From CBDBLK01 sp965215445 (lineage in GTDB: Bacteria > Bdellovibrionota > Bacteriovoracia > Bacteriovoracales > Bacteriovoracaceae): 64,000 bases of DNA. Shown here piece after piece: positions 43,781 to 52,736 of this stretch; positions within the stretch are counted from its first letter, which is position 1, and each line of letters begins with the position of its first letter. Below the pieces are notes generated by a model that did no database searches, was not told the origin of the DNA, and was given only the letters and a program-made list of their open reading frames with translations. The position numbers and the translations under genes are program-made. The DNA lies in the NCBI GenBank assembly GCA_965215445.1, contig CBDCDT010000002.1, positions 248,001-312,000 on the forward strand. The letters run 5' to 3'.

Positions 43781-44653
43781 ATGAAATTTGCACAGACTCT
43801 ATCACTTACCACTCTCATATTTCTTCTTTTCTCCCATCAAAAATATTCTTCCCTGGCAGACCTTAAAGTCATTTACGACGAAGACGACCGCGTGGAACTG
43901 GCCGACAGTCACGACCCCAGATTCCTCGAATGGGGACGCTCGGTTTTTGCCCAAATTCCAAGCACTTTGGTAGATGGAAACCTCAATCTTCTCTCCATGA
44001 GGCAAGGTGATGTTTTTTCTCTGTGTTCCAACGAACGCTTCTTTAACCAATTGTCTTCTGTTGCGTGTTCGGGTTTTCTGGTAGGGCAAGATATTGTGGT
44101 TACCGCCGGACATTGCGTAAGCAACCAGGCCATGTGCCGGCAATATTTGTGGGTTTTAGATTACGTCGAAGGTACGACTCAACTCGATCAGAGACAAATT
44201 TATCGCTGTAATAAAATCATAAAACACTCTGAAGATTTGGATACTGGCCTGGACTACGCCATCATTCAACTCGACCGCCCGGCACACGGTCGCACCCCAC
44301 TCAAGATGCGCACTTATGGAGATATTCAAGTTGGCCAAAGGGTGGCCATGATTGGATATCCCGGCGGACTTCCTATCAAAGTCATGGACAACGCCGTGGT
44401 TCTACGCAACTACGCACATAAACCTTATTTTATCTCCAATTTGGATGCCTTTGTCGGCAGTAGCGGAGCGCCGGTTTTCAACCTAGACACCGGCCTGGTC
44501 GAAGGCATTTTGACCAAAGGAGAAACCGACTATCAACTGACTCTCAATTCCGAAGGAAGGTTTTGCCAATCCTCCAGAATTTGCTCGGCCAGGGAATGTG
44601 ACGGAGAAGAAATCGTCAAAACGACGGCCATTAAAGGGATTCCCGCAATATAG
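43781..44653 (+). CDS. Secreted trypsin-like serine protease
   Basis: The triad is in order: His111 (TAGHC), Asp158 (GLDYAIIQLD) and Ser228 (VGSSGAP). A signal peptide covers about residues 1-26. Several Cys (82, 96, 112, 119) may make disulfides. AGGAGG is upstream of the ATG. The 3' end overlaps the last of three paralogous minus-strand genes by 23 bases. It could be a predatory or nutrient-acquiring protease. Confidence 0.85.
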   Translation: MKFAQTLSLTTLIFLLFSHQKYSSLADLKVIYDEDDRVELADSHDPRFLEWGRSVFAQIPSTLVDGNLNLLSMRQGDVFSLCSNERFFNQLSSVACSGFLVGQDIVVTAGHCVSNQAMCRQYLWVLDYVEGTTQLDQRQIYRCNKIIKHSEDLDTGLDYAIIQLDRPAHGRTPLKMRTYGDIQVGQRVAMIGYPGGLPIKVMDNAVVLRNYAHKPYFISNLDAFVGSSGAPVFNLDTGLVEGILTKGETDYQLTLNSEGRFCQSSRICSARECDGEEIVKTTAIKGIPAI

Positions 44654-45371
44654 AACCCGTGGCCACCACGTCGTTTTGCCCCGGAAAAACTCCTTTATGA
44701 GTGCAATTTGTTATCTCATAATCGAGTTTCTCCGATTCGAGAAAGGGAGTAAGAGGGTCAATCGGAGCGAACCTATACCCAGCTTTAGTGGAGGCGGGGT
44801 AATTATCAGGAGTCATCCATATAAAGCAACTTCCAGTAAATCCCGATGATGCCAATTTATAGTGCAGTTCTGATACATAATAATAAGACGAAGTTCTCAT
44901 TTTCGACCTACTGGCAACACACTTGCTAACAAGTAAATGGCCCGGACAATTTGGAGCAATAGTTATAAGATTCTCCATGTATGTTGCATCCAAGATAGGA
45001 GGAAGTGAGAATAACGAAACCGCAAGCAATCCAGAGGCCATTGCGAGGAAGTTTTTCTTTAAAAGGCCACCAACGGTAAGTGCCGTGGGCAATCCAACAC
45101 TAACAGATCCAATCACTATTTTTTGCGCTAAATTTTTCTTATTAAATTCGGTCTTGAAAAAATAGTCGTAAGCTTCGGTCAAATCGACGTAAGTATAGGA
45201 TTCGTCAATGGCGTAACCGTTCTCTTCGGCCACTGCCGATAGTGTTTGGTTGAGGGGGGCGAGAAATTGTTCTTCCGTCTCTAAAACTGTCCGCAGCTTT
45301 GAGGCCAGTTGTTCTTCCTGTTGGGCAAAGATGGAAGTCGAAAGCAAAAAAACATAAAGAAGGGTGCGCAT
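44631..45371 (-). CDS. Tandem paralogue 3: exported protein with two hydrophobic segments, unknown function
   Basis: ATG 45371 with GGAG 6-8 bases upstream gives MRTLLYVFLLSTSIFAQ as signal peptide. The N-terminal block (EEQFLAPLNQTLSAVAEENG, about 33-52) and the C-terminal block (ELHYKLASSGFTGSCF, NCTHKGVFPGQND) match the two upstream copies. The middle (about 85-135) is hydrophobic and differs from copy to copy. No family recognised. Its last residues read GSILRESL instead of GSIDLKRESL, and it shares 23 bases with the protease gene. Confidence 0.7.
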   Translation of the reverse strand: MRTLLYVFLLSTSIFAQQEEQLASKLRTVLETEEQFLAPLNQTLSAVAEENGYAIDESYTYVDLTEAYDYFFKTEFNKKNLAQKIVIGSVSVGLPTALTVGGLLKKNFLAMASGLLAVSLFSLPPILDATYMENLITIAPNCPGHLLVSKCVASRSKMRTSSYYYVSELHYKLASSGFTGSCFIWMTPDNYPASTKAGYRFAPIDPLTPFLESEKLDYEITNCTHKGVFPGQNDVVATGSILRESL

Positions 45372-45449
45372 GGTTTTCTCCTGGTTGGTTTTAGCTTCTT
45401 GGACAAAGCGCGGATTTGTCGACAACTTCGTCGTCGCTCGCTGGGATCA

Positions 45450-46199
45450 TCAAAGGGATTCCCGTTTCAAATCTATAGAACCCGTGGCCACCACGTCGTT
45501 TTGCTCCGGAAAAACTCCCTTGTGAGTGCAATTTGTTATTTCAAAGTTAAGTTTTGCTGATTCCCTAAAGGGGAAAAGAGGGTCGTCAATTGGAACTAAT
45601 TCGTATCCCTCTGTGTTGGAAACAGGATAGTTATCAGGTGTAAACATCACGAAACAACTTCCGGTAAATCCCAAAGATGCCAATTTATAATGTAATTCTA
45701 TTATATAGTAAGGAGGCCACCCAGACTTCTTCCTGGCGACACAATTAAGAAAAGAGTCTAAGCAATCTGAAGCAATATAAATCCTATTTTTCACATAGTC
45801 TGGACCCATAGCAAACACATTCATCTCATAGGGAATTGCTGGCATAGAAGCCAAAAACAATGCATAAGGAATTAAAGTGAATTTTCTTTTCAAAAAACTA
45901 CCGACCGTAAGCGCTATTGGTGCTGCAATAAAAACACCTGCAATCGATATCTTTTTCAATAAGTTGCCCTTGAATTTGGTTTTAAAAAAATGATCATAAG
46001 GTTCAGTTCCATCAGTGTAGGTATAGGATTCATCAATGGCGTAACCGTTCTCTTCGGCCACTGCCGATAGTGTTTGGTTGAGGGGGGCGAGAAATTGTTC
46101 TTCCGTCTCTAAAACTGTCCGCAGTTTTGAGGCCAGTTGTTCTTCCTGTTGGGCAAAGATGGAACTCGAAAGCAAAAAAACATAAAGAAGGGTGCGCAT
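45450..46199 (-). CDS. Tandem paralogue 2: exported protein with two hydrophobic segments, unknown function
   Basis: It shares the signal peptide, the EEQFLAPLNQTLSAVAEENG block and the ITNCTHKGVFPEQNDVVATG end with its neighbours. DNA identity is high at both ends of the gene and in the 78-base gaps between genes, but low in the middle. The middle holds LKKISIAGVFIAAPIALTVG and a second hydrophobic part. Each gene carries the same GGAG ribosome site. Confidence 0.7.
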   Translation of the reverse strand: MRTLLYVFLLSSSIFAQQEEQLASKLRTVLETEEQFLAPLNQTLSAVAEENGYAIDESYTYTDGTEPYDHFFKTKFKGNLLKKISIAGVFIAAPIALTVGSFLKRKFTLIPYALFLASMPAIPYEMNVFAMGPDYVKNRIYIASDCLDSFLNCVARKKSGWPPYYIIELHYKLASLGFTGSCFVMFTPDNYPVSNTEGYELVPIDDPLFPFRESAKLNFEITNCTHKGVFPEQNDVVATGSIDLKRESL

Positions 46200-46277
46200 G
46201 GTTTTCTCCTGGTTGGTTTTAGCTTCTTGGACAAAGCACGGATTTGTCGACAACTTCGTCGTCGCTCGCTGGGATCA

Positions 46278-47021
46278 TCAAAGGGATTCCCGTTTCAAAT
46301 CTATAGAACCCGTGGCCACCACGTCGTTTTGCCCCGGAAAAACTCCTTTATGAGTGCAATTTGTTATCTCATAATCAAGTTTTGTCGCTTCAATAAAAGG
46401 TGTGTAATGATTAACCGGAGTTAGCGCGTATCCTTCGTGTGGAGAGGTAGGCAAGTTGTTAGGTTTAAACCATATAAAACAACCCCCCGTAAATCCCGAT
46501 GAGACCAATTTGTAGTGCAATTCTGCGACATAATCAAAAGAATTAGATAACTTTTTAGTAGAACAATTACGATAAGGATTCATGCTCACACAATCCGAAG
46601 CAAGATCAAGGACCCTATTATACGGATAGTTTCTGTCAAACATAATGGGAGGAAGGGCCGGAAGAGAAACTAGCAACGAGGCCAGAAATATAGGTGCAAA
46701 ACGTTTTTTCAAAAAAGCATTCGCCACAAGCGCTGATGGTGTTAGAATCAACATGCTACCTGTAAAGATTTTGTTCAATAAGTTTCCTTCCTCAAATCCA
46801 GTCTTAAGAAAGTTATCATAACCTTCAATTGCATCAACATAAGTATAGGATTCGTCAATGGCGTAACCATTCTCTTCGGCCACTGCCGATAGTGTTTGGT
46901 TGAGGGGGACGAGAAATTGTTCTTCCGCCTCTAAAACTGCCCGTGCCTTTGAGGTTAGTTGTTCTTCCTGTTGGGCAAAGATGGAAGTCGAAAGCAAAAA
47001 AACATAAAGAAGGGTGCGCAT
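46278..47021 (-). CDS. Tandem paralogue 1: exported protein with two hydrophobic segments, unknown function
   Basis: First gene of the set in transcription order. The ends are conserved (MRTLLYVFLLSTSIFAQ, NCTHKGVFPGQNDVVATG) and the middle again differs (NKIFTGSMLILTPSALVANA). It is divergent from leucyl aminopeptidase with about 150 bases between. The three genes look like repeated copies of one unit of about 825 bases. Confidence 0.7.
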   Translation of the reverse strand: MRTLLYVFLLSTSIFAQQEEQLTSKARAVLEAEEQFLVPLNQTLSAVAEENGYAIDESYTYVDAIEGYDNFLKTGFEEGNLLNKIFTGSMLILTPSALVANAFLKKRFAPIFLASLLVSLPALPPIMFDRNYPYNRVLDLASDCVSMNPYRNCSTKKLSNSFDYVAELHYKLVSSGFTGGCFIWFKPNNLPTSPHEGYALTPVNHYTPFIEATKLDYEITNCTHKGVFPGQNDVVATGSIDLKRESL

Positions 47022-47170
47022 GGTTTTCTCCTAGTTGGTTTTAGATTTCCAGACAACATAGAGCAACAATGTCTTTTTTGTCAAATATATTTCATCCTGC
47101 TCACTGCGTTGCAATAAAGACCTCCCCCCTGACAACAATCGAACTTTCGTGATAGAATCCCTGACCTATT

Positions 47171-48691
47171 ATGAAACTCGACGTTCCTCTTTTTTTGTCG
47201 CATAGCAAACTGAACATGGGCCAAAAGATTTCCCTGCGGGCAACTTGTGCCTGTTTTCTAGTTGCCTGTATCAGAGAGGGCAAAACACTCAAGGCCCAAC
47301 TGAAAGACCTCTTGGAACCCTGGCAACTCTCGCGCATGGTTCAATCGGGAAAGTGGGCCAGTGGAAGTTTTCATTTTGAAACGCCCAAGGGGCCGCTCAA
47401 CGTGGTGATCCTTCCTGACGAACCTGCAAATTCTCCCTCTCAAGCGCACTGGGGATTTCTCGAAGAATCACCCTATGGGTTTGCCCGCGACCACGTTGGA
47501 GGCCTTTTTTGCCAACTCGACTTCAAACACATCAAGAGCGTAAGTTGGCACGGTCTGGGTTTAAATGAAGAAGAAATTTTAGGTTGCCTGGTTGGACTGG
47601 AAATGGCCGCCTACCGTTTTTTAGGCCTAGAGCAGGCCCCGTCTCTCAGCTTGAATTACCATGGAGTTCTTTCCAAAACAGAGTTGGCACGCATTTACGC
47701 CCGTGCTAAAGCACTGGGCAAGGCGATCAACATTGCCCGCTATCTGGTCGATCTGCCTCCGGCACAAAAGCGGCCTGGTGATTATGCCCAAGGGATAAAA
47801 CGCCTGTTTACAGGGAAGAATTTTAAAGTTCAAATTTGGGATGAAAAACGCCTGCAAAAAGAACGCATGGGCATGCATTTGGCAGTGGGCGCCGGCTCGG
47901 CCCAACCTTCCCGTTTGGTTCACCTTTCCTACCGCCCGACCTCTGCCAAAAAAATTGCTCCCGTGGCCCTGGTGGGTAAGGGAATTACTTTCGATACGGG
48001 GGGACTCAACCTCAAGCCCGGCAACAGCATGCGCCTGATGAAAAAAGACATGGGCGGTTCGGCCGCTCTGGTGGGGCTGGCGTATTGGGTGGCCCAAATG
48101 CGCCCCAAAGTTCCCTGCGATTTTTACCTGGCCCTGGCAGAAAACTCGGTAGATGCCCACAGCTTCAGGCCGGGCGATGTTCTCACCGCCCGCAACGGAT
48201 TACAAGTTGAAATCGACAACACCGACGCCGAGGGACGCCTGGTTTTAGGTGATGCTCTGGCCTTGGCCAGTGAAAAAAAAGGGCGCGACAAACCCCGCTT
48301 CCTGATTGACGTCGCCACTCTAACCGGTGCTATCAAAGTCGGACTCGGAACTGACATTGGAGGACTTTTTTCCAACCACGACGAACTCGCCGAAATTTTA
48401 TTGCATTCTTCCCAAACCCGCGGCGACAAACTCTGGCGTATGCCCTTAATGCCCTCTCAAAGAGAACTCCTGCAAAGTAGTGTCGCAAACCTTACCAACT
48501 CGGCCAACGGATTTGGCGGTGCCATCCGCGCGGCCATGTTTTTAAAAGAATTTACCGCCTCCCTTCCCTGGGCACATTTGGATATTTACGCCTGGAAAGA
48601 CGGGAAAGCGGGGCCGTTTGCCAAAAGTGGAGGGAGTGGGCAAATCGTTCAATGTTTGAGCCAATTCTTGTCCACACTGGAAGAAGAATGA
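47171..48691 (+). CDS. pepA: Leucyl aminopeptidase (M17)
   Basis: NTDAEGRLVLGDAL is the signature of M17 aminopeptidases. GKGITFDTGGLNLKPG supplies the Lys and Asp metal ligands and MKKDMGGSAAL follows as usual. It removes N-terminal residues from peptides in the cytoplasm; the 506-aa length is normal. Its stop overlaps the start of a lipoprotein protease (ATGA), so the two are made together. Confidence 0.93.
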   Translation: MKLDVPLFLSHSKLNMGQKISLRATCACFLVACIREGKTLKAQLKDLLEPWQLSRMVQSGKWASGSFHFETPKGPLNVVILPDEPANSPSQAHWGFLEESPYGFARDHVGGLFCQLDFKHIKSVSWHGLGLNEEEILGCLVGLEMAAYRFLGLEQAPSLSLNYHGVLSKTELARIYARAKALGKAINIARYLVDLPPAQKRPGDYAQGIKRLFTGKNFKVQIWDEKRLQKERMGMHLAVGAGSAQPSRLVHLSYRPTSAKKIAPVALVGKGITFDTGGLNLKPGNSMRLMKKDMGGSAALVGLAYWVAQMRPKVPCDFYLALAENSVDAHSFRPGDVLTARNGLQVEIDNTDAEGRLVLGDALALASEKKGRDKPRFLIDVATLTGAIKVGLGTDIGGLFSNHDELAEILLHSSQTRGDKLWRMPLMPSQRELLQSSVANLTNSANGFGGAIRAAMFLKEFTASLPWAHLDIYAWKDGKAGPFAKSGGSGQIVQCLSQFLSTLEEE

Positions 48692-50667
48692 TTTTCTTGC
48701 TCTTTGCTCTGTCCGCCTTCTTTTCCGCTTGTACGTTAGAAGAAACCCAGAGTTCACACCTCTCAAAAAGCATCATCAAGCATATCTACCCGGCCATCGT
48801 GGAAGTCGTCGTTCCCAAAAGGGAAGACCAGCATATTTCCTACGCCCGCCCGCTTCCCTTCGAGCAACAAGATTTTCACATTAGAAACGACAAATACCAC
48901 CCCATCGGAACGGCATTTTTTATTTCCCGCAAGCGATTGGCCAGTGCTGCCCACGTTTTTGGAATCGACAGCTTTACCTTTTGGAAAGATCACTATGTGC
49001 GCAATGCCTCGGGAGAAGTTCACAAGGTAGGAAAAATCGTCAAGTTCTCCCAATACCGAGACTATATCGAGTTTGAATTGGAAAGCTATCCCCAAAATTT
49101 TAACATTTTATCTCTCTCTGATGAGGTAGAAATCGGTGACCGGGTTTATGCCGTCGGAAACGCCCAAGGTGAAGGCATCTCTACGCGTGGAGGACAAGTT
49201 TCTTCGTTTACTCCCGAACACGTCAGCGGCTCCTGGAAATACATTCGTTTTTCCAGTCCGGCCTCCCCCGGCAACAGTGGCGGCCCTCTGGTCAACTCCC
49301 GAGGTGAAACAGTTGGAGTCGTGGTGATGAAAAGCCAGGCCGAAAATCTCAACTACGCGTTGCCCGTACAAGAATTTCAAAATTTAAGCGAAAGCAGTGC
49401 CGAATTTTTTATTCGTGGACTCAAAATTCAAGACGGCACCCAAGTCGTAAGTGAGGACTGGAAAGAAAGCGCTCCCTTGCCCGGCACTTTGGAATCGCTT
49501 CGAGAAAAGGCCATTCCCTCTAAAAGTGATTTCTATAGGGTTCTCGTAAAAAAATTTAAAACGACTTACGCCGACACCGTTTTTCCCGTCCACCCGCGCT
49601 TTCGTGAATATTTGCGCTCACAAAATTCACCGCTTTATATAGGAGAAATAGACAAAGACACCAACCTCAATCAATGGAATGTCTCTCCCGTGGAATTAAA
49701 AAAAATGGCCATTGCCGCACAACAGGCAATTTATTATGGAGAAGGCAGTATTTTTTCTTACGGAGTTGTCATTGAAACTCCTCCTCAAAAAAACCTGCTC
49801 GAACAAATTCAAGACGAAGAAAATCTGGTCAAAACACTGCTGATTGGATTAGGTGCCAATCGAACCATGGCGGGGCAGCGGATTCCCATTCTCGGTTACG
49901 GCAAGGCCCAAGAAACTTCCCAGTGGAGAGATCGGCTCGGCAGGCCCTGGTCGAGTTATCTCTGGCACATTTTGTATAACAATACTTTTGTCGCCGTTCA
50001 CGCAACTTCTTTACCCTCTGGCGTTTTATGCCTGGTCGATATTCATTGGGCCAGAGTCAAAAACGAAGGGTATATGGATTTGGTCAAGGAAAATGTCCAT
50101 GAACTGACTCTCAGTTATTCGGGAAACCCCAAACAATGGAGTGAGTTTTTGGCGCTCCCCAAAGTTTGGCTTCCCACTTATTTTGAAAAGATAAAACTTG
50201 AATACACCGCTAAAAAAGTTTTGAAAATCGAAGACAACAAATACTCAACCCAAGTGCCCAATTTAAAATTGAATGACGACTCCACCGTCACTGCGCGCAT
50301 GGGTTATGATATTGGAAAAAATCTTGCGCCTAAAATATTGGCATGGGAAATACACGAAAAGAAAATTCACCAAACCGGAGTGACCATTGCCCAATTTTAT
50401 GAACCTTCAGAATTCAGCAACGACCTCCACAGACAGACCTGGAACGAAATCCTGCGCCAAAAAGGCGTTTTTAACGGAAAAATTCAAAACTCGGACGGCG
50501 TTTACTCTTTGAGAAAAGTGCTCAAACCTCGATTTCAAACCGAGTTTTGGGATTCTCAGAAAATTGATTCTATCTTTGTAGCATCCTGCTTTTCCGAACT
50601 CGACCGGGGAAGAAACTGGCCCCAAAGAACGTGCTCCCATATCCAACGCCGTTTTAAACTCAAATAG
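48688..50667 (+). CDS. Trypsin-like serine protease lipoprotein with a large C-terminal domain
   Basis: ATG 48688 overlaps the pepA stop; the lipobox is FFSAC with Cys15. The protease part has His89 (SAAHVFG), Asp near 126 (YRDYIEF) and Ser197 (PGNSGGP) in the trypsin/HtrA pattern. The region from about 250 to 659 has no recognised family. It ends in a Cys-containing tail (TCSHIQRRFKLK). There is no PDZ domain, unlike DegP. A GT4 glycosyltransferase gene starts one base after its stop. Confidence 0.85.
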   Translation: MIFLLFALSAFFSACTLEETQSSHLSKSIIKHIYPAIVEVVVPKREDQHISYARPLPFEQQDFHIRNDKYHPIGTAFFISRKRLASAAHVFGIDSFTFWKDHYVRNASGEVHKVGKIVKFSQYRDYIEFELESYPQNFNILSLSDEVEIGDRVYAVGNAQGEGISTRGGQVSSFTPEHVSGSWKYIRFSSPASPGNSGGPLVNSRGETVGVVVMKSQAENLNYALPVQEFQNLSESSAEFFIRGLKIQDGTQVVSEDWKESAPLPGTLESLREKAIPSKSDFYRVLVKKFKTTYADTVFPVHPRFREYLRSQNSPLYIGEIDKDTNLNQWNVSPVELKKMAIAAQQAIYYGEGSIFSYGVVIETPPQKNLLEQIQDEENLVKTLLIGLGANRTMAGQRIPILGYGKAQETSQWRDRLGRPWSSYLWHILYNNTFVAVHATSLPSGVLCLVDIHWARVKNEGYMDLVKENVHELTLSYSGNPKQWSEFLALPKVWLPTYFEKIKLEYTAKKVLKIEDNKYSTQVPNLKLNDDSTVTARMGYDIGKNLAPKILAWEIHEKKIHQTGVTIAQFYEPSEFSNDLHRQTWNEILRQKGVFNGKIQNSDGVYSLRKVLKPRFQTEFWDSQKIDSIFVASCFSELDRGRNWPQRTCSHIQRRFKLK

Positions 50668-50668
50668 T

Positions 50669-51775
50669 ATGCGCTTGGGATTTGATGCCAAAAGGATTTT
50701 TCACAATTTCAGAGGCCTTGGAAATTATGCCCGCACTTTAATCGAGGGCCTGCTTAAATACTATCCCCAACAAGAATATTTTCTTTTTACTCCACCGTTT
50801 CAAGATTCTCACGCCATCGAGTGGCAACAAAAATTCAAGGAGGCAACTCTTCAAATGCCTCCTGCTTATTTAAGTCGAGTTTCATCTATTTGGCGAAGTT
50901 ACCTTATGACGAAAGATATTCAATTGAGAAAACTAGACATTTATCATGGTCTTTCACACGAACTTCCACGGGGAGTCCATACCTTAAAAACTAAAAAACT
51001 GGTGACTATTCACGACCTTATTTTTATGAGATACCCACAATTTTTTCCATGGATTGATCGAAAAATTTATAATCTAAAATATCGTCATGCTACCCAAAAA
51101 GCGGACATCGTTATCAGTATCAGTCAGCAGACCAAACAAGATTTGATGGAATTTCTTAACGTACCAGAGGAAAAAATTAAGATTATGCACCAGGCCTGCC
51201 ACCCCTCTTTCTATATAGAAACAAAGGCAAAATTAGAACTGCCAGAACATTACATTCTTTACGTTGGTGCTTTAGAGGAAAGAAAAAATGTTATGACTTT
51301 GGTGCAGGCCTTCGCACACTTAAAAGACATAATCCCACACAAACTGCTTATCATTGGAAAAGGCGAAGAATACAAGCAAAAAATTCAAAGAGAAATTATA
51401 AATCACTCTTTAAATGATCGAATTCTTCTCTTCGATCAAATCTCTTCACAAGAACTTCCCGCCATTTACCAAAAAGCGGACTTATTTGTCTACCCCAGTT
51501 TTTTTGAAGGATGGGGAATACCCAATGTTGAGGCCCTTATTAGTGGAGTACCAGTCATTACTTCAAAAGGTTCCTGCCTGCATGAATCGGCAGGACCAAA
51601 TTCTCTCTATATCGACCCTTATTCCTTTGAAGACTTGGCCGAAAAAATGAAAAAGATTCTCTTGAACGAAAATCTTAAACAAACCATGTCCTCACAAGGG
51701 CGCATCTATGCCAAACAATTTCATTGGAGTGAAACCTCTCGAAAACTTATGAACCTTTATCAATCTTTACTTTAG
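50669..51775 (+). CDS. GT4-family glycosyltransferase
   Basis: The N-terminal half has GFDAKRIFHNFRGLGNYART. The C-terminal half has YVGALEERKNVMTLVQAF, LIIGKGEEYKQKI and SFFEGWGIPNVEALISGVPVI, the ExxxxxxxE nucleotide-sugar motif of GT4. It transfers a hexose from a nucleotide sugar to a glycan or lipid. Single gene; no polysaccharide cluster is nearby. Its 3' end overlaps the convergent ExbD-like gene by 9 bases. Confidence 0.9.
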   Translation: MRLGFDAKRIFHNFRGLGNYARTLIEGLLKYYPQQEYFLFTPPFQDSHAIEWQQKFKEATLQMPPAYLSRVSSIWRSYLMTKDIQLRKLDIYHGLSHELPRGVHTLKTKKLVTIHDLIFMRYPQFFPWIDRKIYNLKYRHATQKADIVISISQQTKQDLMEFLNVPEEKIKIMHQACHPSFYIETKAKLELPEHYILYVGALEERKNVMTLVQAFAHLKDIIPHKLLIIGKGEEYKQKIQREIINHSLNDRILLFDQISSQELPAIYQKADLFVYPSFFEGWGIPNVEALISGVPVITSKGSCLHESAGPNSLYIDPYSFEDLAEKMKKILLNENLKQTMSSQGRIYAKQFHWSETSRKLMNLYQSLL

Positions 51776-52183
51776 AGGAGCAGATACGAGATTTAAATTG
51801 TTTAGACCTTTTTGTTTGAGAATATCCAGCAGCTTGATGGCCCGACCGTAAACAACTTCCTTATCAATTCTTAGATCAACGGAAATATTTTTATCCTTGG
51901 TTTTGTCAATAGTTTTATCAAGTGGCCCACCAACGGCCCGAATTTCTTCTAAAGTAGATTTTTTTCCATTAACCGCTACGGCATTTTTACCAAGTTCAAT
52001 AATTAGTCCTTTATTTTGCCCTTGATTCTCTTCACCCATTGAGGATTCGGGAAGATTGAGCAGCAAGGCCAATTCTTCTTTTTTAAATACAGTGCTCACC
52101 ATAAAAAAGATGAGAAGCAAAAAAACTACATCAATCAGTGATGTAATATCAGAAGTGGCAGGTTCTCGCGTACGCTTTTTCAT
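51767..52183 (-). CDS. ExbD/TolR-family protein linked to the giant repeat gene
   Basis: The sole membrane segment SDITSLIDVVFLLLIFFMVS contains the conserved Asp of ExbD. A periplasmic domain (SVDLRIDKEVVYGRAIKLLDIL) follows. It lies 16 bases after the ExbB-like gene. With the latter it should form an ion-driven motor in the inner membrane. No TonB gene is seen next to it. Confidence 0.9.
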   Translation of the reverse strand: MKKRTREPATSDITSLIDVVFLLLIFFMVSTVFKKEELALLLNLPESSMGEENQGQNKGLIIELGKNAVAVNGKKSTLEEIRAVGGPLDKTIDKTKDKNISVDLRIDKEVVYGRAIKLLDILKQKGLNNLNLVSAPLK

Positions 52184-52199
52184 AAATCTTAAGAACTCA

Positions 52200-52718
52200 T
52201 TAAAGGACTTGCCTTAAGATTTTCTTTTCCAGATTGGATTCAATATTATCCAATACACCTACCAAATAATTGTGACCAATCAGGTGAGGGATGGCCACAA
52301 TCATACCTCCAACAGTAGTAATCAATGCCATCGAAATTCCTTGAGCAAAAAAACTGGGATCGCTCAGTCCCTTTTGGGCCATAATTTGAAAGGCCACAAG
52401 AACTCCCAACACTGTTCCCAAAAGTCCCAACAGAGGAGAAATTGAAGCAATAATCTTGATGGTATTAAGGCCCTTTTCAATATTTGAAATATAGGCCGCT
52501 ATTTCTTGTTTGGTAATTTCAATAATGGTATCGGCCCCTTTATCTTGAATAAAAGGTCGAATCTGATTGCTCATTTTATCTGCTATTTCCGAAGACTTCC
52601 TTTTTTGCTTTCCAAAAATAAAGAACTTACTGGCCATAATGGCAAAACCAATAATATTGAAAGCAACGAGAATATACATGATCCAACCACCGGCCTGAAT
52701 ATATTCATAAATTCGCAC
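52200..52718 (-). CDS. ExbB/TolQ-family protein linked to the giant repeat gene
   Basis: Three membrane segments (about 12-30, 88-112, 130-150), with ISPLLGLLGTVLGVLVAF and ISMALITTVGGMIVAIP, match the ExbB/TolQ core. At 172 aa it is a short member. It is 18 bases downstream of the giant gene on the same strand and probably cotranscribed. Confidence 0.9.
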   Translation of the reverse strand: MRIYEYIQAGGWIMYILVAFNIIGFAIMASKFFIFGKQKRKSSEIADKMSNQIRPFIQDKGADTIIEITKQEIAAYISNIEKGLNTIKIIASISPLLGLLGTVLGVLVAFQIMAQKGLSDPSFFAQGISMALITTVGGMIVAIPHLIGHNYLVGVLDNIESNLEKKILRQVL

Positions 52719-52736
52719 AAGGCCTCCCGTTATTTC

